Positions 1 through 12,260 of a stretch of DNA of 64,000 nucleotides are shown here, in pieces. The first letter of the stretch is position 1, and every line of letters starts with the position of its first letter. A program made the translations under genes and the position numbers. This stretch comes from Lithospermum erythrorhizon (Eukaryota > Streptophyta > Magnoliopsida > Boraginales > Boraginaceae): the NCBI GenBank assembly GCA_019722365.1, contig JADFUC010002429.1:62001-126000 (forward strand). The letters run 5' to 3'. Below the pieces are notes generated by a model, which did no database searches, was not told the DNA's origin, and was given only the letters and a program-made list of their open reading frames with translations.

Positions 1-1573
1 AACAGGTCTTTGGACAATGGAACAAGATGATTAATTTTTTATTTTTTCGACTCAAATGTTTTATATAAATAAATTTATGATAATATAATGAAAAACAAAC
101 TTATAATAAAATAATACAATGAACATAATAACATAAATATTTAAAAGTAAGTGGTGGTTAAAGGTACAATTTAAAAAGTGAAAGTATTAATTAAAATTAA
201 TTGGATGAAATTTATTACTCCATTTCACTAAATAGGGTTAAAACCTACAAGCATAATATATTTTTGTACATAACTTTAATCAGAGAATTAGAGACATATC
301 ATATTTTCAATGGAATTTGAATCAAAATAAGTTTACTATGCTATAGAAATAGCATTTGTAATTATAATGCCACCCCAAAAGTTTGCATTGGCATTGCTCT
401 TTAGTCTTTAGCATGTGTATATTTTTTATAAATACAAATGCTTATAGATTGGGAAAAATAGTTCTCTTTGACCGATACTTTCATAGGAAGTTTAATTTTC
501 TTTGAAATATTTTTATGTCAGTAACATTTTAGACTACGAAAAGTATATACTAAATTGGTCACTCGGTTCACCCATGGAGCATTACAAACGAGATTGATAT
601 CACAGCGTCAAAATAATATTTTTTGATCTTGAAATAAACATTTTTCTGCGGCTAATTTACATGTATAGCGGCTTCTGAATAGGAGAGCGAAATAATTATT
701 CCTTTGTGAAGCAAACTTCTTATTTGGTGTGTGTATAACAACTCAAATTACAAACAATCATAACCAACTCATAATACTATCCCAAATTGACATATATACG
801 GTAAATAACCATTGAACATATTTGATTTAATAATTATGTTTACAGAATACTGCTTAGGCGTGATTCTTTCTTAATTATTCTTAATCATTAATAGATCCAA
901 CCACATTACCACAATGTTGCCCTGTTGATTCTTCATTGTGTTTCTAGAAAATAGACGATTCAAGATGGAAATATTTTTTGAATATATTTCTTTTTTATGT
1001 TTCGAATCATTATATTTTGTTTTTAATTTACTTGCAAGTGCATTATTAAAAATGGGTTTATTGATTTTTTTTAGCGGAGAAGATCATGCATTTACTCTTT
1101 GATAGAGTTGTTAATGGTACCGACAAAAGCGGCTATTTCGGTCCATGATGAGCAAAACTACGGCCCAGGCACTTTTAGGCTCGTTCGCTCACGAGCATTT
1201 CATTAGCTTGGTTATATAAAATTACTATATATTAAAGATTAGTTTTTGTTATAATTTTGTGATGACTTGAATTTATTATTAAGGACCAATATGTTGTTAT
1301 GATGAACTTTTTTATTATAATATAGTTAATGTCAATGTTGATTTATCATTAATGATTATTAATAAAATACATTATTTTGTCTTGACTTTATCGGCTTTAA
1401 AATTTGAAATTTGCCTACCCAAAAAATCTCACTTGACTCTGCTTCTTTGATGCAGCATTTGAAATGGCAGGGGCGGCCTTGATAGCGCCGGCCAGAAAGT
1501 GTTAGTAGGGAAATTGAATATGATCTCGAATGTGAGTTGAAATTCTTCATGAAAACATGGCGCTTAGAAAATC

Positions 1574-1615
<42 letters not shown>

Positions 1616-3229
1616 AGCCTGTGAGGTTTTGCAAACGTCACACTTTATTATTCTTCGTCTTTCAGTACTTAGTTGCAAAATACTCAATGAACTGCTATGA
1701 TCTGATTTTAATGTTTGACCAGTGAAAAATAAATGCGACAGGAAATAATATGCTACAAATTTGAAATTACAGTTTGGACTACATGATATATCTAATTGTA
1801 ACTTTAAATTCATAATCATTCTATGATGTACTACGTATATCATTGTGTGTTGATTTAGAGTGTATTCTCTTAACCAAAGAGGCAATTGAGAGCCCATGAT
1901 TGGTAGCTAGGAAACTAGAAAAGAATCAAAGGTGATCTTTTAAATTACCTAACCATTAACATTGTTTTGTTTTTTTGGAATACTCCGTATAAAACACGTC
2001 TACTCAAGTAATTACAATATAATAATTACGTTAATCTAGCTACCCAACTAGCTTATGAATTGAAAGAAATTAAAATATGAACCAAATTTATTAAACCAAA
2101 CTAACTGGAGAAATAATGCTTCAATAACCAGCCTGGTCGAAGAAACTGGAAGTATGCCTAAGACCATTTCAGATAATTTTTATACCTTGATATTTTATCT
2201 TGCGTCGTATTATTAGCATTTCGTATAAATCGAATATTACCAGCCAATATTTTATTCCACGTCTGAATATTTCAAAAAGTTAAATATGTTTCTCTTTCAT
2301 TCACACTATTAATACATACTTCACGTATATAATCTTGAAAACAAAATAAAAATTATTGTCCAAATTAAACAAACTTAATCTCTAATTGCCGAACTTAAAA
2401 ATAAAAAATATTGGTAATTTTTATATTAAAAACTTTAATCGAATTAATATCCAAAAACTCCAAATAAAAGTAGAAATAAAATTTCTGTCGCTTGTCAGCA
2501 CCATATCGTATACTAGTTGAACGTGTAAACTATCCCCAAAAAATTGAGAATTATTGAATAATTTTCAAAAATTGTGAACAAATTTCAATCCCCATATCCA
2601 ATTATCTCCCCAAATATCTCCTATTAGATATGACTATTGTCTATCGGATGATTAATTTATAACAAATAGTTAATAATTGATCATAAAATAGTAATTTCAC
2701 CCCTATTTTGACACTATTTAGAGTATGCTTATAACACCGGTGAGCTACACACGATCGATCACCGGTGAGGATCTCTGCCAGCCCATAATAAACCTGCCAT
2801 TTGTACCTCACTTTTTTATTTATTGGTCCCTGCACTTAATTATCTACAACTAATTATTTAATAAAAGTTGTAAATATTATAATTCTTCAATTATTTTGTA
2901 GTAACCTATTCCACTCAAATACTACTCCCTTTAATAATGAACAAACATGCTTTCCCTCTAATAATTAACAAACGTGCTCCCTCCAAATCTTCAATAATTT
3001 ACAAATATTAGCCTTCAATTGCCAAAGAACAACAACAACCTCAATGCAAATAAATATTCTCCCCTAATAGCTTGACAAATATTGGAAGAGATTAAAAATA
3101 AATTCAAAACCAAGACTACTCGAGAACCATCAGATAACTCAATTCCACTTGAGGAATATGCAGACAAAGATTATAATAAAAAGTCGAAGGATTGAAACTC
3201 AAAGTGAAGATTGGAAAAAAAATAAAGCT
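1..3229. other. AT-rich intergenic spacer without a gene
   Basis: No open frame here resembles a known protein. The longest frames run through the (TA)n array or AT-rich sequence and have no plausible splice partners. I see no tRNA or rRNA. Only short simple repeats stand out. Confidence 0.7.
1577..1609. repeat. (TA)n microsatellite
   Basis: About 33 bases of uninterrupted TA dinucleotide. It creates spurious Ile-Tyr repeat frames on the minus strand. Confidence 0.95.
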
Positions 3230-3720
3230 GGCGATATATTCGTATTTTACAGGTCGTTGTGCAATGCTTGCTGAACTTGGTATAGAATATATGGAGTGCG
3301 GCTGGTTGATATTCTTCGTGTATGCACCTTTGAGTTCCTTTGTCAAATCACAGCGGATTAGATGAATCCAGCTTGTTATTGGCGTGAACTATCTTCTCTG
3401 GATGGATCGGGGTTGAAGGTATGCATAGTACACGAAGGGTGTGGTCACGCGGTGGCCACCGGGCAGCTCCGTGTCAGCGTCGATAACGGATAGTGTTGTA
3501 TATAAGTTTGAATAAGTATATTTAGTATTACCTGGTATGTAGTAGGTAAGGGAGTATATATAGTACGGACACAAGGCGTGTATGGGAGTGTGAGGTGCGC
3601 GGCGTGTCCATTCCGTTGTGCGTAATGGGTTGGCGTGTTCTCCCTTGGGCGGGCGATAGTATAATGATGATGAAATTGCGTTAGGTCGTAACGATCCGTG
3701 CTGCCGGTGAAAAAATTAAC
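3230..3720. mobile_element. GC-richer LTR-like fragment, unclassified
   Basis: This stretch is clearly richer in G+C than the spacer around it. On the minus strand it has a TATA-like run (CTATATATACTCCC) near 3550-3565. The density of CG dinucleotides and lack of a coding frame fit a piece of an LTR or other retroelement control region. No matching second copy is present in the window, so the assignment is weak. Confidence 0.3.
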
Positions 3721-5920
3721 TTGAAAAGGCTTAGTAAAAAGAGTATAAGAATAAAGGATTTCATTAAAACTTGAGAAGAACTCAAACCAAAGATTGCAAG
3801 TATGTAATTTCTCATTTTCTTTTCCTTATATTTTAAGGATTTTATGAAATAACTAATCTAATAAATAACTCAATACTTAAACAAATTCAGGCACAAGCAA
3901 AAAAAAAATGATGGAAAAGAACCAACTTCTACCATTGAAGGCAAAACATCGATGGGTCAATCGAAGTCTTTTTAAAGATGGTAGTTCTTAGTTTCCAAAA
4001 AGTCGCCAATGTAAAGTATTTTACATTAAAATATGTTTGCCAGACATTTATGTCGTTTATTCAAGAATATATAAAATTTATTTTTTTTCTCCGTTATTTA
4101 CCTTTGATTATTCAATTAATCACCAAGATGATATTTCTGATTTATTCCATGTGAACAAATAGAAACTGAAAAGATCATACATAATATATATTTGAACGAG
4201 AAAGGCCTTGAATTTTTTTTTAGGTAAAAGCGCTATAGCCAGAGGAGGAAACGAGGGAGGGAAGATGATGGAATTTAAGGAGACTCGTGATAATTGATAC
4301 TTATTAATTGTGTATTTTAATTTTATTAATTATGTTTTACACCGAAAAATAATAATAATGGATAATTAATTAGTTAAAACTTAGGAATAATTAAGTGGGA
4401 ATGAGTGGGCCAAATAAGAAGAATGCAATGGGGAGGTTTATTAGGGTGGTAGAGAATTCTCGCATTAATACCAGATCAATATTTGTCTTATAAGCTGCGA
4501 GAAAAGTGTCAAGGAGGGGTGAAATTATTGTTTTAGCCCCCTATTTATAAGTGTAGTTTTTGAGGAAGTTCATTAGGGGCAAAATAGTTCTTTTCAACAA
4601 TTGTAATACTATTGGGATGTACTTTTAGTCCCACTTTGTGCAGCTGCACCGAAAATAAAACATGTAATGTTATCCATTTTAGCTTTTGGATGTTTCTATC
4701 TTGTGGTAATATCAAAATAAGTTTCATTTGACCAAACGTGAAATAGTTGAGTGAAGGAATAAAAGTGCCGATTTAAATACAGAGATTTGATCTTTGTCGG
4801 CCTTTCGAATAAATATTTGAAGCTTACCGGCCTTTTAAGTAGGCAAGAGTGGTGTATTTTGGCTTTGAACTTTTTGAAATCGTAGGCTGTGTATTTTTCG
4901 GCCATCGAATTTTGAAGAAATTTGACCAAGCAGCATTCGAATAAACTGCGCAAGCTTTTTACATGTAGCACGAGCTTTTTATATGGCCTTTTTCTTTAAC
5001 TTCTTTCTACACTTTGGCCAGCATCCTGCCCCCACCTCTTTTGTAACCATCGAAACCCTCTTTCCAAATACAGGCCAAGATTAGTCAATAATAACAACTC
5101 TTTTATCTGTACTAAATTAAGCGCAACACGTAAAGTTTCTTTTTGTAGCTAACCGCTCTTTTGTGATTCTTGAGCAAAAATGAACAGGAAAAAATGGTGT
5201 TGAAATTAGAATCTGCCTTCCAAATTGCTTTAGTTGAAATGTAGTATTGTTTTCAAATTACCTTACATGTCCCAACTCTATGGTAAAAAACTATCACTTT
5301 ATTACTATTCTTTACATTTATCATATGCTCATTTTTTGTTCTTTTTCTTTTTCTTAAAGAAAGTTCAATTATCAAAAGCTGAAAATAATTTTCGTAGGGG
5401 TGATTTGGAAATTTGTGAGGTGGGGTAGGGGTTGTAGTTGAGATTTTAGATTAGGCTTTGTGGGCGTGATTTGGGGAAGGGGGTGCTAATGAGGGTAGGG
5501 AGACCAGGGTTTAGAGTAGGGGGTACTATATAAAAGTTCAATCACAGCATAGGAAAAAAATTCGTAATGTAGTAATTAAGTTTAGATGCGTATTTGAATG
5601 TTGTTTGGTAAATTATTAAGCACAGAATTTGAATTTTAATGCTTCAGTACTAAATGTGATTTTGAAAAGTTCGAGCTATCATCTTGTGTAGGTCTTTCTT
5701 TGAAAAATTAAAAAGAAATTTAGATCTTTATTTAAAGGTTGGCGAATTAGATGCTGCAGATGAAATTAAGCCAAATAAAAACTCACAGATGAGCTTAAAT
5801 TGTTAGCAAAACATTAAATACGGATAACAACATTTCTTAATATTCCTAAAGATACCCTATTTAAAACGAAATAACATTCCTAACAAATTAAGCTGGAGGG
5901 AATCTAACAATTACGGAGTA
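3721..5920. other. AT-rich intergenic spacer
   Basis: No gene, structural RNA or clear repeat recognised. The short open frames have no protein-like composition. Confidence 0.6.
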
Positions 5921-6151
5921 TTCCTTTCGATCCACAATAATTGATGTTTGATTTTTTTTTTGAAAATGAATTTTGACCATCAATTATTAATTATTTTAAA
6001 AAATATAAAATTTATATAATTGATTCGTCTTTTAAAATACTTTTATAATATTAATTTTTTAAATTTTTTTAATAATATAATTAAAGAATAATTGAATATT
6101 AAAGATTTATCTCGATATATAAGAAATTCAATTATTTTGAATTGAAGGGAA
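5921..6151. mobile_element. Stowaway-type MITE, copy A
   Basis: The ends are inverted: left TTCCTTTCGATCCACAATAA, right the reverse complement TTCCCTTCAATTCAAAATAA. TA dinucleotides lie immediately outside both ends (5919-5920 and 6152-6153), as expected for Tc1/mariner-mobilised Stowaway elements. The 231-bp body has no coding capacity. Its interior, including TTGACCATCAATTA and TTTTAAAATACTTT, matches the element at 36575-36807, so the two are one family. Confidence 0.8.
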
Positions 6152-6222
6152 TATATCTTAATTTCATTCCATTTACCATTTTTTAACCATTTTCCTCATA
6201 TTTCCAATAATCCCCTCCATCC

Positions 6223-6243
6223 ATATATATATATATATATATA
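6223..6243. repeat. Short (TA)n microsatellite
   Basis: About 20 bases of alternating AT between MITE copy A and the small gene at 6787. Confidence 0.9.
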
Positions 6244-6552
6244 CTATTAGATTCATCTTATATTTTAAGTAAACTTGGATAGAAAAACTATAAAATGAAA
6301 AGTGTTGATTCCCCTTCTTAATAAATTTCTTCCCAAATTAAAGCTTTACGTCCAAAATCTAACTAGAATCATACTTGATGTGTAAGTGCCTTCATCAAAC
6401 ATCGTTTTCTTTTGATAATATTGATTCCGAGTCTTGAAATAAATATGAAATAAAACGTGATGCAAAATTTAAGAAACAATAAGGAATATATAAATTTGCG
6501 TGTTTGAAGAAAATTTCGATGAAAAATGATCCCTTCCAATTTTGAATGAATC

Positions 6553-6613
6553 CACGTGTGAGAGTGTGTAGGTGACAGGTTAATCAACCTACAAAACACA
6601 TGGAACCCACGTG
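6553..6613 (+). promoter_or_regulatory. Pair of ABRE/G-box elements upstream of the small gene
   Basis: Two CCACGTGT motifs, cores CACGTG at 6553-6558 and 6608-6613, lie 55 bp apart and about 175-235 bp before the ATG at 6787. Paired ACGT-core elements at this distance are a known arrangement for abscisic-acid and stress response through bZIP factors (ABF/AREB type). The motif is seen directly; the regulation is inferred. Confidence 0.5.
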
Positions 6614-6786
6614 TTGGAAGACCAAATCCCAAATTTTATCCATTTCAAGGCAGAAGGCAAAGAAAAAATTGTCAGTTTATTTCCTCATCTCATCCTCCTA
6701 GTACTACAAGTCTATAACTACTTGTATCTGTTGTTCAATAAGATTATAAACTAGATTTGAAAATTGCAAGTAAAAAATTAAGAAAA

Positions 6787-7674
6787 ATGGCAAGTGAAAT
6801 TGGAGAAAAAGATGGAGTTATTGATAATGGAAGTCATGTGAGTTACAAAGATGCACTTCTTGATGGAGAACCTGAAGAACCACAATCTGATTTTCATCCT
6901 GACCCTTCTATTGTTGACACTATTCATCAACACTACTACAAGAAGGTATTTTCAAGATTACAATATTTTTTATGGTTTCTATTATCTTTTGTTTCAAATT
7001 GAAGTCCAATAGCATTGTGAAGAAGAAGAGTTTTACTTGTAATTTGATTATTACTATATTTCTTAATTGCCCTTTTGAATTGCTATTGTTGTGTGTCTAA
7101 TTTGTAACAATTTAGAGATCATGTGACCACTTGCTGTATTGGCATTAACTGTATGCCTATTTAATAAAAATACTTTAGCTAATTAACATTGAGTACTAAA
7201 ATTTGCACTAAAACTTGGTGTGTCATGCATGGCACACCCTTGGGACGTAACAATTTAGAGACGAAACATTTCTACCTAACTTAAAATGTAAATTAAATTA
7301 TATTGTAATATTGGATATATATGCTTAGGCTTAAGAACAACTTTTAAATTCACTTTATTAATTTCATAATTTTTTTTTTTGAAAATTAGCGATGAAAAGA
7401 GTATTACAAATATTACAAAATATTACAAAAATCTGAGAGGAGGTGTAGTGTGGGATGGATGCCACTAGGAAGGCATGTAGTATTAATTTCATAATTTATA
7501 ATACTCCTATGATGTTTTTTCTACTATATGAAGGAGAGGAATGCAGGAGGTAAAGATGGGAATAATAATGATGGACTACAGAATTTGAAGACAAGCTTGC
7601 TAATTTCCGGAGTGGTGATTGCTGTTGTAGGAGCTATATTGGTACTGGTAAAGAAGATCAAGGAGAAGACATAA
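6787..7674 (+). CDS. Small predicted tail-anchored membrane protein, function unknown
   Basis: Two exons, 6787-6945 and 7534-7674, joined in phase 0 by a GT-AG intron, encode 99 residues. The start is the ATG at 6787; a TTG further upstream in frame is not a likely start. Residues 1-53 are acidic and hydrophilic. Residues about 72-93 form one hydrophobic helix (LLISGVVIAVVGAILVLV) followed by KKIKEKT and the stop. This gives a cytosolic domain with a C-terminal membrane anchor and a dilysine-rich tail. I do not recognise the family. The acceptor is a NAGNAG pair (AAGGAG), so transcripts with or without one Glu codon are possible. The intron carries a retroposon (7356-7497), and two G-box motifs lie upstream. 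The coding pattern and clean splice phases support a real gene, but expression is unproven. Confidence 0.65.
7356..7497 (-). mobile_element. Truncated LINE or SINE retroposon in an intron, with 17-bp target duplication
   Basis: The 17-base sequence TATTAATTTCATAATTT occurs at 7356-7372 and again at 7481-7497. Between them is a 108-bp insert that starts with a T run on the plus strand, so on the minus strand it ends in poly(A). Long target duplications plus a poly(A) tail are the hallmark of target-primed reverse transcription by LINE machinery. The insert is too short to encode anything. Whether it is a 5'-truncated L1 end or a SINE cannot be told from one copy. Confidence 0.85.
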
Positions 7675-10600
7675 TATAATTATCTCGTACTGTTTTTCAT
7701 GATTTTGTCATTGACTTTGGACATCGACCTAATCATACATTCGGAAGATATTACGGAGTACTTATTATAAAAGAATTGGGTAATTATTTTTTACCTCTAT
7801 TTTTTATAATAATGACAAATTTGTTTTATATGGATTCATATTTCATTATAAGTAGAGTTTTACTCATTATTGATAAATAAGTGGAGTGCGGTAAATAATT
7901 GACTCAATTATATTAGGGAAATTACTCAATCGAGAAAACAAATAAATGGAGACATAAGTCGTCTAATACTCAAGTCTCAAGAGATGGATCCATTGTTGTA
8001 TATTGATCTTACCTTCTCACTCATCAAGCAAAAAAAAAAGAAAAGTTGTTTAACTATGAAAAGAATACGGTTATAAGGGAAGAGGTACGAGCTTTGTTGA
8101 AGGCACAAGCAATCCGCGAGTTAAAATTCTCTGCATGGGTGACCAATGTGGTACTGGTCAAAAAGTCTAATAATAAATGACGGATGTGTACAGATTTTAT
8201 TAATCTGAACAAAGCATGTCCAAAGGATTTCTATTCGCTGTCTTGTCTAGGATGTTTGGTTGATGGAAATGCTGGCCATGAGGTTTTCGACTTCATGCTT
8301 CCTGAGATATTATCAAATTCCCATGGTCCTAAAGGATGAGGTGAAAACTACATTCATAATTGAATACGGATTATAGTGTTGGAAAGTGATATCATTCGGG
8401 TTGAAGAAGAATCAGAATTCATATAGGATAGACAAGATACTATATTAAACTACCAGGTGGGCCCTTGATATGGAGATTTATGTGGATGATATCTTGGCAG
8501 TTAGAGCAAGGTATGTTGGATAAGCGAATCTTAGGAAAACCTTTGTCGATTCACGACAAAGTAGATTAAGGTGAGATGAAAATATTCGTTTAGAATACGT
8601 GTTGGAAATTTAGGATATAAGTCTTGGGAGATTGAGCCCGATCCACGACAAGATAGAGCGTTATTGGGATGAAACAGATCTAATAGTTACAAGGATGTAC
8701 AAAAAGAAGCTAACAAGGTGTTTCTTTTACTTGTGCTCACTTCGTATCAGTCGAGATTGAAAGAATTGCAAGAATTTAAGGCCAGCGTGTCAAGGAAAGG
8801 ATTGTGGGATATTGAAGAATCTAATGGAGTCAATGAGATTGAAAGGTATTTGGGGAATTAAGCCCCAATTACTTTCGCTTGAGCTTGAGTCGAGAGAGCA
8901 GGTTGCAAGTGTACTTGGCCATCTCGTGTGGTAGTAAGCAACATATTAATCTGAGAACTAGAGGGTATAGAAATCGATATATTATGTTAGTAAATGTGTT
9001 AAGAGATCACGAGGAGATACCCCGTAATAGATAAAGGCGCTTTTTGTCTTGGTGATTTCAGCAAGAAAATTGAAAGCTTATTTTGAGTTAAACTGATACA
9101 AGTAGTGACGGATTAACCGTTAAAGCGGTGCTATTCGGTCTGCCTTATCAAAGCGATTGACTACTTGGGCTATAGAGTTGAGCGACTTTGAGATATCGCC
9201 ACTCCAGCACGGTGCTTAGGCGCAAGCATTGGCGGATTTCGCAGCCGAATAAAGCTACTTCGGCGCCTCGGATATACAAGGTCGAGAGACTCGAGTCGAA
9301 TCAGCCATCCGTTGGGCGTTATTTGTGGATGGAGTCGCAATGACCAAAGGGCAGTGCGGGAATGTTAATTACGGAATCTAGAGAAGCGAGCAATGGAGTA
9401 TGCCACGTAGTTCGGTTCCTAAGACTAATAATGAGGCGAATATAAAGCCATGATTTTCGGCTTAAAGTTTAATTAGTCCATGGAGTGGAGGAACTATTAG
9501 TAAGGATCTTTGTCCATCGTTCGGGGGGGTGTCGAGGTCTTCGGGTATACAGGCAGCGAATCGTCATCTTTCATTTCAGATGGAAAGTCGATGGTGTCCA
9601 AGGGAATAAATGAAGTAGTGGCATGAAATTACTACCTTACCGAAGAGTGGAGAATGGGTGGGTATTTATAGAAAGCTTTAGAGAGTGCAGTAGGCTGAGA
9701 TGATGACAAATTATTAAGTAAATGCAGTTATAACGTAAGTCTCTTTTCTGCAAGTAGAGACTGCTTAGAACTTTAACGTCGTAAATGGGCTTTACATGGA
9801 CATCTTTTTGTCTGTGCTCTCGAAATGACATTTATATCACCGGTGATCATGGCTCATTTATGATCTCATTGACTCGAAAGTCAACCCGGTAATTGACTCG
9901 AAGTCAACCGTTCGGTGACTCACCAGAAAAGTCAATCACAAAGTTTCCTCTGTTTTTATCAAAGCGAATCTCTTTTCTTCAGTGATAACTTGATAAGGCA
10001 TCATGCCTAACATGGACACCAATCTCAAGCGACTACACCAAGCACTATTTCGCTGGACCCAGAGAACTTCCACGGGTGAAAATCGGAAAGCCACCACTTG
10101 GGGATGGTTTGGATGGTGCGAGTCAGCAAACCTGCTTCACTTTCGCATCTTGCAGTTCACGTTCTAGCCGCAGTCATCACAAACCTGCTTCACTCGCATG
10201 CCTTTATTTGGATTGAATACACCTGAACTACCACCAGTCATCATGTGTACCAAGGTATGTCGTTTTCTAAATAAAGACATATGTCAGCAGTATACCTTAG
10301 AATTCACAACTTAAGTGTGAATGATCGACACATTAGATAAATAGTCGAAACTTATATGCCACCATATCATGTGAATTATTATATTGCCTACAATGCTTTA
10401 ACATTGACTTGCATTATATGCGAAAAACCAAGATAGCTGCTCCTAGTACATCTCTGCATATATGCTTGGCCTTGACAAAAGCACCGGACTCGCTTGGACT
10501 GACTATATAACTCATAATATTTCATGGAAAATTCAACATGCTAAAAATGATCTAGTGATATTGTGGTTATTAGCTTACTAGTCACCTGAGCTACAATTTT

Positions 10601-10860
10601 GCATAATAAATATTCATGTTCTCAACGAGAGATATCAATCTTGCAAATTCATATATATATATGCAATATGCTAAGTTCCATGCATGACATTGTTATTTCT
10701 TGAAAGACGATTATGCATGATCATTTCATTTACTTAACACATGTAATAGATTACTATCTTACACACACTTGAGACTAAACATTGGGGCAATTTATATGAC
10801 TTATTGCTTGAATGTCAAATTTGATATAAGTTATTACATGTTGAATCAAGCCTGTGTTGG

Positions 10861-10950
10861 AAGAACCGGACCTCGGTTTTATCCGGTCCCATTATTCGGA
10901 CCACGGTCTTATAAAGTCCCACTCGGACCTCGGTTAAAACCAGGTAATCG
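10861..10950. repeat. Degenerate ~29-bp tandem repeat, three units
   Basis: CGGACCTCGG, CGGACCACGG and CGGACCTCGG head three successive units with similar tails (TTTTATCCGGTCCC, TCTTATAAAGTCCC, TTAAAACC). It lies inside the 3' non-coding part of the gypsy remnant. Such minisatellites are common in the untranslated region between pol and the 3' LTR of TAT elements. Confidence 0.65.
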
Positions 10951-11599
10951 CGAGCATGAAATTGATAACTCCCTTGACACCATTAAGACACTCTTACATG
11001 GACAAATTTGGGGGAATAATAACAATTGACGGAAGACAGAAAGCAACAAGGTGATACACCTCGACGCCGACAAGTCGCCTCGATAACGTTTATTTCAAGA
11101 ATTACCACAAACCGCGGGAAAGTGATGCGCATGGAATAATAAAATGGACTAACTGTTGTAAATATATCCAATGGGATTACGTCGGTGACCGATCATTAAG
11201 CTAAATATCTTATAAAGGTTAATAATTTGGGAGCCAAACCCGGGAAAGCCTTTAATTAGAAGTTCTTAAAGATATAGCCCGCTAATTGAGGAAGAATCTC
11301 TTGAAGGACAATTCGCAAACTCCAACTTAAATCTAGCAAAAAATAAAGGTATGATCGCAATGCTTGAGATGTAATAAGCAATGTTGAACTCGTCAAGATA
11401 TGTTCTAAGGAAAACACTCTTGAATGGGACAAGGGAGATTATGAACAAGAAGCAACAACCGATAAAGAGAACATCGAGCATCCAGTTGAAGCATCCGCCC
11501 TATATGCGGATGCCCGGTGAAAATCTTCCTTACCGCTCTCGCCACTCTGAGTCAGCGCATCAAGCTTTGGGAATTTTATTTGACTTTGCTATACTTCTT

Positions 11600-11910
11600 G
11601 AATTATGACTTCATGCAATTCTCTCCGTGCTTACGATAAAGTCTTCGATAAAGGATAATTCTTTCTATCTTACGATGAGATAACTTCGCTCAATGCGGAT
11701 TCTCCGTACGTAACTGTGGAGGACCTTTGTTGCTATTGATTCTCTTCGTCCTATAAAACTGCGCTAGTTTATCGCGGCGGAAATTCTCTTCATCCTTTTG
11801 GTATAAATGGGTTTATCGCATGATTCTTGCGTCTTTGTGGAGGACTTTTTCCTTACTCAGCAGTTCTCTTCATCCTCTTTGGTACTCGTCAGTTTAATGC
11901 GCACCTGCTT
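11600..11910. repeat. Degenerate tandem repeat near the 3' end of the gypsy remnant
   Basis: TGTGGAGGAC recurs at 11715 and 11836 (121 bp apart). TTCTCTTC(G/A)TCCT recurs at 11740, 11784 and 11864, each followed by a GTTTATCGC- or GTTTAATGC-like tail. A weaker unit is visible from 11620. The repeats are diverged, so they are old. Confidence 0.55.
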
Positions 11911-12229
11911 AGAAGAGATATTTCCCCAATACTTCTCGCCTAGCGAAAGTGAATCGATGGTAAGTGCCCGCAAGTAATAACTCATCAGTACGATCTCAAT
12001 CATGGCAACTACACGCCTTATTAGAGCGGTCTTGATTATATGATGAAATACCTCTAGCACTCGATTATACCGGCTAGGCTGCGACCGCCTAGCATAGAGG
12101 AAAGTCTAAATAAACTGACTTGGCGCCTCATTTAAATGACGGCATACGCATCAATCTACGAGATCAAAATCTTGAAGCTCTAATGCTCTTGGATATTTGA
12201 AATACTCCTCCAAAATGTGGGGTGAATTT

Positions 12230-12260
12230 GAAGAGTAAGGGGGCAATGATAACGTGAAAA
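12230..12260 (+). mobile_element. Probable polypurine tract and start of the 3' LTR
   Basis: A purine-rich run (GAAGAGTAAGGGGG) ends at about 12243 and is followed by TGATAACG from 12247. LTRs begin with TG directly after a polypurine tract, so this fits the left edge of the gypsy 3' LTR. The far end of the LTR could not be located, since no second copy exists in the window. Confidence 0.45.

Larger units (their letters stand above)
8045..12246 (+). mobile_element. Decayed Ty3/gypsy LTR retrotransposon (pol part), TAT-like
   Basis: Translated fragments across several frames match gypsy pol in the expected order. Reverse transcriptase begins with REEVRALLKAQAIREL, then WVTNVVLVKK and DFINLNKACPKDFY (8070-8240). 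The catalytic region follows as MEIYVDDILAV (about 8470-8505). Later come YYVSKCVK, QALADFAAE and WALFVDG of the RNase H region (8970-9340). The DLNKACPKD form is typical of the non-chromovirus TAT/Athila side. Stops and frameshifts are frequent, so it is not functional. Gag, protease and the 5' LTR are missing from the window. Sequence after 9650 is probably the rest of the element but is no longer readable as integrase. Confidence 0.8.

Noticed and set aside
1359..1897. Minus-strand frames with Ile-Tyr repeats
   Set aside because: They are produced by the (TA)n microsatellite and have no protein-like sequence outside it.
3389..3574. A coding frame (PGGHRVTTP) inside the GC-rich island
   Set aside because: No domain or homologue comes to mind and the segment looks like retroelement control sequence. 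An integrated pararetrovirus was considered, but no reverse transcriptase or coat motif is present.
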